Shown: piece by piece, positions 13,897-19,296 of the stretch
How positions within the stretch are numbered: position 1 is the stretch's first letter
How the letters are laid out: each line of letters opens with the position of its first letter
NCBI GenBank assembly: GCA_050250665.1
Contig: JBFWOF010000081.1
Coordinates: 1 to 19,296 of the forward strand
Direction of reading: 5' to 3'
Length of the DNA: 19,296 nucleotides
From: JADKFD01 sp050250665
Lineage (GTDB): Bacteria; Pseudomonadota; Gammaproteobacteria; Xanthomonadales; SZUA-5
The notes under the pieces: model-generated
The model's database searches: none
The model's input: the letters and a program-made list of their open reading frames with translations, nothing else
What the model was told of the DNA's origin: nothing
Program-made: the position numbers and the translations under genes

Positions 13897-16230
13897 ATGT
13901 CCAAAGCGCCCGCCTACGAGCTCACCGACGCCGAAAAGCGCGACCTGACGCAATTGATCCAGGCCGGCAAGCCCTTGCCCGACAAGTACCGCTTCATCCT
14001 GTTCGAGGACAAGCGCGAGGTGGAACTGGTGTGGAACGGCAAGACCGCCGATGTCTGCACCACGGTGCTGCCCTTCCAGACGCTGGAGCACATCGACGAG
14101 CCGCGCAAGGAGACCAAACACCAGGGCGAGCTGTTCGACGGCCGCGGTCGCCAGCTGCAGGGCTGGACCAACAAGCTGATCTGGGGCGACAACAAGCTGA
14201 TCCTGTCCTCGCTGAAATCCGGCGCGCTGCGCAAGCAGATCGAAGAAGCCGGCGGCCTCAAGCTGATCTACATCGATCCACCCTTCGATGTCGGCGCCGA
14301 TTTTTCGATGGATATCGAGATCGGTGGCGAGACCTTCCACAAGGAAGCGAATCTGCTGGAGCAGATTGCCTATCGGGATACCTGGGGGCGCGGGGCGGAT
14401 TCGTTTATTGCGATGATTTACGAGCGCCTGATACTGATGCGCGATCTAATGCACACCGACGGAACGATGTACATTCACTGTGACCCTCGAGTAAATTCCT
14501 ATATTAGGGCTGCATGCGATGAAGTTTTTGGTCGTGATCGATTCATCAACGAGATTGTCTGGAAGCGATCCGATTCACACAATGATGTTGGTCAAGGCGC
14601 CGAGTTTTGCGGGAAGATTCACGACCTGATCTACATCTACTCCAAGTCTGACGGTTACACCTGGAATCAGACATTTAGCCCGCTTCCTGCAGCCACCGTT
14701 GATAAATGGTACCGGCACATCGAAGAAGGGAGTGGGCGCCGATTCAACAAGGCTGATCTGACAGCGCGAAAGGCTGGCGGAGATACAAAGTACGACTGGA
14801 AGGGCGCAAAGCCACCCCCGGGACGATATTGGGCGTATTCGTACGAAAAAATGCAACAGATGGACGCGACCGGAAAAATTGTCTATTCAGCGTCCGGAAT
14901 GCCTTACATGAAGCGATACCTCGACGAAAGCAAGGGTGTACCGCTCCAAGACCTTTGGGACGATATCCAGATGCTTCGCGGCATCAGTGGCGGCGAGCGC
15001 ATAGGATATCCAACACAAAAGCCCGAGGCGCTCTTGGAACGAATAATTAGAACCAGTAGCAACGCAGGAGACTTGGTAGCAGATTTCTTTATTGGCTCAG
15101 GGACTGCCGCAGCCGTCGCTGAAAAATTGGGCCGCAAATGGATCGCCACTGACCTCGGCAAGTTCGGCATCCACACCACACGCAAGCGACTGATCGGCGT
15201 GCAGCGCGAACTGAAAGCTGCGGACAAGCCTTTTCGTGCCTTCGAGGTGCTCAATCTCGGCCGTTACGAGCGCCAGGCCTATCTGAATGTTGGCGCGCGG
15301 CTGAGCGCCGGGCAGCGTGAACAGGCCTTGGCGCAGAAGGAGCGCGAATTCCGCGAACTGATCCTGCGCGCTTACAAGGCGGAGGCGCTGGCCAATGACG
15401 CCTTCTTCCACGGCAAATCCGGCGCGCGGCTGGTGGTGATCGGGCCCATCAATCTGCCAGTAGGCCGCTTGTTCGTCGAAGAAGTCATCACCGAGTGCCG
15501 CAAACGCGGCGCTACCCGCGTCGACGTGCTCGCTTTCGAGTTCGAAATGGGCCTGTTTCCCGCCGTATTGGAGGAAGCCAAGGGCAAGGGCATCGATCTC
15601 ACGCCCAAGTACATCCCCGCCGAAGTCTTCGACAAGCGCGCGGTCGACAAGGGCCAGGTGGTGTTTCACGACATCAGCTTCGTCGAAGCCACACCGCGCT
15701 ACGACAAAAAGAACAAGTACGCGGTACAGATCGAACTCACCGACTTCTCCGTCTACTACAACCAGGGTGCCGCCGACGCCGCCATCGCCGCGATCAAGGA
15801 CGGCAAGAGCGCCGTGATCTGCGAGCAAGGCCAGCTGGTCAAGATCAGCAAGAGCAAGGACGGCATCGTCAGCCGCAGCCGCCTCACCCGCCACTGGACC
15901 GACTGGGTCGACTACTGGGCGGTGGACTTCGACTACATGAGCCGCAAGGAAATCATCAAGGTCCCAGTCGCCGCCGGCATCGGCGGTGTGCTCCCCGGTT
16001 TCGAACACGGCCAGATGGACATGCCGCTCGACTTCGAGGAGCGCTGGACCGGCGGCTACATCTTCGAAAACGAATGGCAGAGCTTCCGCACCCGCAAGAA
16101 TCGCGATCTTGACCTCATCACCGCCGCCCACACCTACGATCGCCCGGGCCGATACACCGTGGCTGTGAAGGTCATCGACATCTTCGGGAACGACACCATG
16201 ACCCTGGTGCCGGTGGTGGTTGGACAATAG
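13897..16230 (+). CDS. Type III-like site-specific DNA methyltransferase (Mod)
   Basis: This 777-aa protein is a beta-class DNA methyltransferase (probably N6-adenine) that protects the host from the restriction protein at 9755-12478 and gives the system its recognition site. The order of motifs is that of type III Mod proteins: DPPF motif IV (127-130) first, then the target-recognition region, then FxGxG motif I as FFIGSGT (397-403). The last ~330 residues are extra. They include an unusual end (RPGRYTVAVKVIDIFGND) that looks like a PKD-type beta-sandwich. ATG 13897 was chosen over 13837 on protein character; no strong ribosome binding site is visible. The segment from about 14395 to 15125 is clearly poorer in GC than the rest, as if the recognition domain had been exchanged. 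The stop TAG (16228-16230) overlaps the ribosome binding site of the next gene. Confidence 0.92.
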   Translation: MSKAPAYELTDAEKRDLTQLIQAGKPLPDKYRFILFEDKREVELVWNGKTADVCTTVLPFQTLEHIDEPRKETKHQGELFDGRGRQLQGWTNKLIWGDNKLILSSLKSGALRKQIEEAGGLKLIYIDPPFDVGADFSMDIEIGGETFHKEANLLEQIAYRDTWGRGADSFIAMIYERLILMRDLMHTDGTMYIHCDPRVNSYIRAACDEVFGRDRFINEIVWKRSDSHNDVGQGAEFCGKIHDLIYIYSKSDGYTWNQTFSPLPAATVDKWYRHIEEGSGRRFNKADLTARKAGGDTKYDWKGAKPPPGRYWAYSYEKMQQMDATGKIVYSASGMPYMKRYLDESKGVPLQDLWDDIQMLRGISGGERIGYPTQKPEALLERIIRTSSNAGDLVADFFIGSGTAAAVAEKLGRKWIATDLGKFGIHTTRKRLIGVQRELKAADKPFRAFEVLNLGRYERQAYLNVGARLSAGQREQALAQKEREFRELILRAYKAEALANDAFFHGKSGARLVVIGPINLPVGRLFVEEVITECRKRGATRVDVLAFEFEMGLFPAVLEEAKGKGIDLTPKYIPAEVFDKRAVDKGQVVFHDISFVEATPRYDKKNKYAVQIELTDFSVYYNQGAADAAIAAIKDGKSAVICEQGQLVKISKSKDGIVSRSRLTRHWTDWVDYWAVDFDYMSRKEIIKVPVAAGIGGVLPGFEHGQMDMPLDFEERWTGGYIFENEWQSFRTRKNRDLDLITAAHTYDRPGRYTVAVKVIDIFGNDTMTLVPVVVGQ
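14395..15125 (+). other. Low-GC mosaic segment inside the methyltransferase
   Basis: Hand counts on single 60-base lines inside this segment range from about 43% to 63% GC and mostly lie near 45-55%. Flanking lines of the same gene mostly lie at 57-70%. Codon choice also changes, for example GTAAATTCCTATATTAGG and GAATAATTAGAACC. The segment runs from just after motif IV to motif I, so it contains the target-recognition domain. This is the pattern expected from exchange of recognition specificity by recombination. The boundaries are estimates. Confidence 0.7.
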
Positions 16231-16244
16231 GAGCCAATGTAATG
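16228..16244 (+). promoter_or_regulatory. Overlapping stop, ribosome binding site and start-stop element
   Basis: The sequence TAGGAG combines the methyltransferase stop with a Shine-Dalgarno site. It is followed by ATGTAATG: an ATG at 16237 is closed at once by TAA (16240-16242), which overlaps the true ATG at 16242. A start-stop pair this close can tune translation by reinitiation or ribosome holding. ATG 16237 is 4 bases from the site and ATG 16242 is 9. Confidence 0.6.
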
Positions 16245-17651
16245 CCCCTGCTGGATCCTGAAATACGGCTCGCCATGGAAGAACTTCGCGCCGAAAGGCG
16301 GCGGAGTGCGAGGGCAGAGCAGCAAGAGTGGAAGCGTATCGACGAACAGAATGCCAAGGAAGTAGCCGACGCCCTGGAGATAAGACAGGCGAAACGAGAC
16401 GCTCGCCCTCCCGACTACACACCATTAACATCGGCGTCTGAGTTTCGCCCCAAGTTTGAGCGAGGAGAGCGCTATTTCATCGGCAGTCAACTAGTAGGCC
16501 TAGAGCTGAGTGATATTGACCTATCCTTTACCAATCTGTCTCAGACAGATTTGTCTGGCGCGAAGCTCAGGAATGTCGTCGTCAACCAGAGCGACCTGAC
16601 TGACGCGAATCTGTCGGGCGCGGAACTTTCGAATGTGAAGTTCAAAGGGGGGAAACTCGCACGCCTCAACTTGGCTGCATCATTGCTGGAGCGTTGCGAT
16701 TTTTATGCCAGCGAGGGATTGGCTATCACTTTCAACAAGGCACGAATCACCGATTGCAACTTCATTCGCGTTAACTTGAAGCAAACTACCTTGACCGAGG
16801 CAAGTCTCGCTGGTGGCACTTTCAGGTGGTGTCTATTTTCTGCCTCGGAATTTTCCACGTTTTCTTCCATTGAGGCCACTCGCTTCGAGGCGATAGAGGT
16901 TACGCCAAAGACTTTTGCGAACTGCAATTTGAAATCCGGGCAGTTTGAATCCTGCAACTTTGATGATTATTGTTTTAGTGGGGCAGACCTTAAAGGGGCT
17001 GATTTTAAAAAATGCAAGCTACGCAACGTGGATTTTGCAGATACGAAAATTGACGGCGCCACATTCGCTGAAAGCCATTTTCGTCCAGTCGACTGGGCGC
17101 CGGTGCTGGATCAGCTGCTATGGAAAGACATTATTCTCGATGGAAATGACATGTCGGGCCTGCCGCTCAATGGCTGCACCTGGAGATCCGTGTCTGCCAG
17201 GAAAACAAGATTTTCCGATACCAGTTTTGCGAGTGCAGAATTTATAGCCTGTGATTTGTCCGGTGCTGTTTTTGAAAAGAGCAACCTGTCTGGAACTCGC
17301 TGGGAATCAACCGTAGTCACCAATGCCGATTTCAATGGCGCGGACCTGCGTGGCGCGCATGGGCTTGAATTTGACGCCAACAATATCCGGGGCGCCCAGC
17401 TCTCGCCGAAGAGCAAGGATCAGTGGACCATACTGAGACGGGAATATTCCGGCACGCGAGCGGCCTTTCACACCTTGCTCCTGTTGGCCTTTTTCCTGCC
17501 TTATCTGGTGAAAGTGGCGTTCTGGCTACAATTTGACAACGCTCAGGAAATTGACCGTCGGGCAGCTCAGATGACGCAAACCATCGCTACTGCCAAGGGG
17601 CAGTCCTGCCCCGCTCCGACAGGCTTGCTTTGTGGAGAAAAAGGCTGCTAA
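16242..17651 (+). CDS. Pentapeptide-repeat membrane protein
   Basis: This 469-aa protein is dominated by pentapeptide repeats (about residues 80-395, pattern A(D/N)LXX, for example SQTDLSGAKL, DLTDANLSGAEL, FSGADLKGADF and DFNGADLRGA). These fold into a right-handed quadrilateral beta-helix. A charged helical arm (about 6-54, EELRAERRRSARAEQQEW) comes before, and a membrane segment (about 411-431) after. The function is unknown; some relatives mimic DNA and bind gyrase, others lie beside defence genes. It starts 11 bases after the methyltransferase stop, with the site AGGAG, so it is very likely co-transcribed. Its base composition is much lower in GC (about 37-45% in places) than the restriction gene, a sign of separate acquisition. 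The stop at 17649-17651 may be a premature nonsense codon. Confidence 0.85.
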   Translation: MPLLDPEIRLAMEELRAERRRSARAEQQEWKRIDEQNAKEVADALEIRQAKRDARPPDYTPLTSASEFRPKFERGERYFIGSQLVGLELSDIDLSFTNLSQTDLSGAKLRNVVVNQSDLTDANLSGAELSNVKFKGGKLARLNLAASLLERCDFYASEGLAITFNKARITDCNFIRVNLKQTTLTEASLAGGTFRWCLFSASEFSTFSSIEATRFEAIEVTPKTFANCNLKSGQFESCNFDDYCFSGADLKGADFKKCKLRNVDFADTKIDGATFAESHFRPVDWAPVLDQLLWKDIILDGNDMSGLPLNGCTWRSVSARKTRFSDTSFASAEFIACDLSGAVFEKSNLSGTRWESTVVTNADFNGADLRGAHGLEFDANNIRGAQLSPKSKDQWTILRREYSGTRAAFHTLLLLAFFLPYLVKVAFWLQFDNAQEIDRRAAQMTQTIATAKGQSCPAPTGLLCGEKGC

Positions 17652-17939
17652 AGCCGACAAATTTGGAAAGTAATTCTAGTCGTGGGTGATCCCTGGTATT
17701 CGGTCTTGCTGGCGGTTCTACTGTTGGTATACAACGCCGCGCGCGCCGTATTGACCTGGCAGGTCGCACCGCTGCGGGACGATGAAGAAAGGACGTTCAA
17801 CACGCCCGCGCGTGAGGACTATGCGCACCTGAATCTGGCACACAGCGTACTTCGTGCATTGTTCTTGGTTGCCTTGATCAACTTCGCGCTGCATCTCATT
17901 CATATGCTGTCGGTAGATATCCAGGTTCCGGTCAGTTGA
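17652..17939 (+). pseudogene. In-frame continuation of the pentapeptide protein (two membrane helices)
   Basis: Directly after the TAA at 17649-17651 the same reading frame stays open for 95 codons, to TGA 17937-17939. It encodes two hydrophobic helices (WYSVLLAVLLLVYNAARAVL and SVLRALFLVALINFALHLIH) joined by a polar loop with EDYAHLNLAHS. Together with the membrane helix before the stop this would give a sensible three-helix membrane anchor. The simplest explanation is one gene of about 565 codons split by a single nonsense codon. The alternative is a separate gene starting at GTG 17682 (85 aa), with a poorly placed GGAAAG at 17664-17669. I cannot exclude a sequencing error at this codon. 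Confidence 0.65.
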
Positions 17940-18175
17940 GAGTATCGGGATCAGCGTCCAATCTGGAGTCACTGTTGCCGTGTGAGTACGCTGCGGCTAG
18001 CTCGGGAGTTTCGCATCGCAGTCAGATACCTTACATCCCATAGTACTCTTCAGGCTTCGATGGCAGGCGAGATCCAAGTCCGGAAGTGCGTTATGGGAGT
18101 ATTCCGCCGGTTTCTCGCTTATTTTGTTTATACAGGTGCAAGTCGCGCTACCAGCAACAATGGTTGGAGTTGACC

Positions 18176-18490
18176 ATGCAGGCGATCGTCGATGTAAGTC
18201 TCCTTTGCGATGCGCTCAAAGGAATGAAACCCCATTCGTCGCGACGAAAGGCCCTTCGTGACCCGGTGGCCAGACTAGTCGCAGCCGGGTCAAGCATCGT
18301 TTTTCTCGGAGAGTTCGGTAACGGTGCGTCAGTGGTCGCAGAGGTGCTTGAGGTTGGTGAAGGCGAACTTCCCATTAGGCCAGTGATCAAGTTACTGGCC
18401 ACTTTTCCAAAGAAGTCCAAGGTGACAGTTCGCGTAGAAGAGGGCGCCATATGGCTGAACAAGATCAGATTGCCGTTCACACCGAAGTAG
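18176..18490 (+). CDS. Hypothetical protein, possibly sliding-clamp-like (104 aa)
   Basis: I do not firmly recognise this protein. ATG 18176 follows GGAG at 18166-18169 at good spacing; an upstream in-frame start at 18086 has no such site. The 104 residues alternate short beta-strands with a helix. The pattern is VDVSLLCDALKGM, an R-rich loop, LVAAGSSIVFLGEF, a strand ending in VAEV, then LPIRPVIKLLATFPKKSKVTV and a final strand pair. This resembles one domain of a DNA polymerase III beta clamp, in which a helix such as 'PVIKLLATFP' packs on strands. A clamp needs three such domains, so a lone domain could be a clamp mimic, a fragment or an unrelated fold. The gene is GC-poor like the pentapeptide gene and lies 236 bases after it. 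Confidence 0.6.
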   Translation: MQAIVDVSLLCDALKGMKPHSSRRKALRDPVARLVAAGSSIVFLGEFGNGASVVAEVLEVGEGELPIRPVIKLLATFPKKSKVTVRVEEGAIWLNKIRLPFTPK

Positions 18491-18575
18491 CGTGCGAAAC
18501 GGAGGACTGAATTACTCTCATGAGAGACTCCACCATCCTCGATCAAATTGACAGCTGCTCAAAGGAATTGCCTGG

Positions 18576-18600
18576 GTTTCAGCGCAGGTGCGTCTGAAAC
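18576..18600. repeat. Hairpin GTTTCAG...CTGAAAC
   Basis: GTTTCAG (18576-18582) pairs with CTGAAAC (18594-18600), and the inner CGCA/TGCG (18583-18586 and 18589-18592) adds to the stem, with one bulged T. It lies 86 bases after the hypothetical gene. No T-run follows. Confidence 0.5.
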
Positions 18601-18755
18601 TGGGATCAGGTACGCGGGCTGTCTTATTCCTTGTTTAGGCGCCATCCGGTGGGCGGCTTGCGGTTCTGGGTAACGGAATAGAAGACGGCAACAGATCACG
18701 GGGACGGGCCGCTGGCGGCTGGGGTGGACACTTTGCCTACACAAACACCGAAAGC

Positions 18756-18779
18756 ACGCCGGTAGAAACGCCGGTAGAA
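18756..18779 (+). repeat. 12-base tandem duplication
   Basis: ACGCCGGTAGAA occurs twice without a gap (18756-18767 and 18768-18779). Confidence 0.8.
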
Positions 18780-18784
18780 AGGCG

Positions 18785-18928
18785 GAGATCTGGACATCCA
18801 TCTTGCCGGGCAATTTGCGCGAGATCTGGACATCAATTTTGTGGCGGGATCTGGACATCCATTGTGTCGGGGCGCATCGAGATCTGGAATCGAGATCTGG
18901 ACATCCATCTTGCCGGGCAATTTGCGCG
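18785..18928 (+). repeat. GATCTGGACATCC repeat cluster
   Basis: The unit GATCTGGA occurs at 18787, 18823, 18848, 18881 and 18894. Four of the five copies continue as CATC. A 37-base stretch beginning GAGATCTGGACATCCATCTT is exactly duplicated at 18785-18821 and 18892-18928. Spacing is irregular (36, 25, 33 and 13 bases), so this is a degenerate minisatellite rather than a CRISPR array. Confidence 0.85.
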
Positions 18929-18933
18929 TTGCC

Positions 18934-18970
18934 GTTGGGGTTCGCTGCGCTCACCGCCAACCTATGGCTT
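18934..18970 (+). repeat. GTTGGGCTTCGCTGCG repeat, copy 2
   Basis: It reads GTTGGGGTTCGCTGCGCTCA at the start and CCTATGGCTT at the end, and matches the inverse of 8557-8593 at 35 of 37 positions. The core GGTTCGCTGCGCTCACC (18939-18955) is exactly complementary to 19004-19020, so the two could form a long hairpin. Confidence 0.85.
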
Positions 18971-19003
18971 GGCGGAATGCGTGGGCTGGCCTGCATGGAT
19001 TGT

Positions 19004-19020
19004 GGTGAGCGCAGCGAACC
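19004..19020 (-). repeat. GTTGGGCTTCGCTGCG repeat, partial inverted copy
   Basis: GGTGAGCGCAGCGAACC is the exact reverse complement of 18939-18955. Only the core of the element is present. Confidence 0.8.
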
Positions 19021-19049
19021 GCAGCATTCGGATTCCGTCGCGCGCTGAA

Positions 19050-19080
19050 GTTGGGCTCTGCTGCGCTCACCGCCAACCTG
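19050..19080 (+). repeat. GTTGGGCTTCGCTGCG repeat, copy 4
   Basis: It begins GTTGGGCTCTGCTGCGCTCA and continues CCGCCAACCTG, matching copy 2 apart from a few substitutions. Confidence 0.8.
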
Positions 19081-19171
19081 TGGGCGGAATTCGCTCAGGG
19101 GGTTGTCGCTCATTGAGGCCATGCGGCAGGCGGGTTCGCCCTACCGGTCTGGCCCGGCGCGCCGTGCCAAC

Positions 19172-19296
19172 GTAACCGTCCGATCACCCCCATTGATGCG
19201 CCGCGGTTGCCGATTTGCTAGGCGCTTGTCGCCCGCCAGTTCATCGGCAGCAGGCTCTCAATGTCGCGATTGAGCGTCGTCGGCAGGCGCTCCAGG
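19172..19296 (-). mobile_element. IS66-family element, right end only
   Basis: This is the 3' end of an IS66-type insertion sequence that continues beyond the window. The likely terminal inverted repeat starts GTAACCGTCCGATCACCCCC (19172-19191); the GTAA end is typical of IS66. A transposase tail on the minus strand lies just inside it. IS66 elements duplicate 8 bases of target, so GTGCCAAC (19164-19171) should recur at the other end. The contig probably breaks here because the element is multicopy. Confidence 0.82.
19218..19296 (-). CDS. tnpC: IS66 transposase (TnpC), C-terminal fragment
   Basis: Only the last 25 codons are present; the rest lies outside the window. The peptide contains LERLPTTLNRDIESLLPMNW and ends RATSA before TAG (19218-19220, minus strand). 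This tail is characteristic of the IS66 DDE transposase, which typically ends with a line such as 'vLdrLPtt.n.dieaLLPhnW'. The accessory genes tnpA and tnpB would be expected upstream of it. Confidence 0.85.
   Translation of the reverse strand, partial: LERLPTTLNRDIESLLPMNWRATSA

Larger units (their letters stand above)
18491..19171. other. Repeat-rich non-coding stretch before IS66 end
   Basis: I see no supported gene here. The stretch holds a hairpin at 18576-18600, a 12-base tandem duplication (18756-18779), a GATCTGGACATCC cluster (18785-18928) and GTTGGG-type repeats (18934-19080). An upstream GGAGG at 18501-18505 precedes a 25-codon frame at 18520 that I do not accept as a gene. Confidence 0.6.

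Noticed and set aside
15097..16431. 444-codon minus-strand frame across the methyltransferase end
   Set aside because: Antisense shadow of a gene with clear motifs; its valine/aspartate-rich composition reflects the codon bias of the other strand.
17982..18173. 63-codon + strand frame starting GTG
   Set aside because: No ribosome binding site, no conserved pattern, and it overlaps the leader of the better supported gene at 18176.
18520..18597. 25-codon frame after GGAGG (18501-18505)
   Set aside because: Very short, the site is 14 bases from the ATG, and the frame ends inside a hairpin. It may be a truncated remnant, but cannot be supported.
18785..18928. CRISPR array
   Set aside because: The repeat unit is short and degenerate, spacing ranges from 13 to 36 bases, and no cas genes are in view.

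Overview
The window looks like one short-read contig from a GC-rich gammaproteobacterium, most likely of the Xanthomonadales/Lysobacterales. This rests on the high GC, the dense palindromic repeats of REP type (GTAGGAGCG... and GTTGGGCTTCGCTGCGCTC... families), and the mix of a GspE/PilB ATPase, a degenerate GGDEF/EAL response regulator and a Kef-type antiporter. The assignment is inference. Both edges look like assembly ends: bases 1-11 equal the 3' end of a common Illumina adapter, and the last ~125 bases are the end of an IS66-family insertion sequence.

Positions 1-9169 hold ordinary chromosomal genes separated by repeat-rich spacers. They are a 5'-truncated type II secretion/type IV pilus ATPase with a small helical protein behind it; a convergent NarL/DesR-type response regulator without a visible kinase; a 72-aa two-helix membrane protein; a CPA2 (Kef-type) antiporter; a large response regulator with degenerate GGDEF and EAL-like domains; and a small exported protein. 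The spacers at 2649-2992, 5401-6098 and 8454-8818 carry at least five palindromic repeat families.

Positions 9755-17939 form a defence island, all on the + strand. The order is a type III-like restriction subunit (helicase plus PD-(D/E)XK nuclease); a winged-helix/nucleotidyltransferase fusion overlapping a HEPN-like partner; a beta-class type III-like DNA methyltransferase; and a pentapeptide-repeat membrane protein. Restriction and modification genes are thus split by a minimal-nucleotidyltransferase/HEPN pair. That pair has its own strong operator candidate (GTTGTCC half-sites), so it may be an autoregulated module that guards or controls the R-M locus. The methyltransferase is a mosaic: its central target-recognition part is distinctly AT-richer than its two ends. 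The pentapeptide gene appears split by one in-frame stop codon.

Positions 17940-19296 hold one small unknown gene (18176-18490), possibly a single sliding-clamp-like domain, then tandem and dispersed repeats, then the IS66 end on the minus strand.
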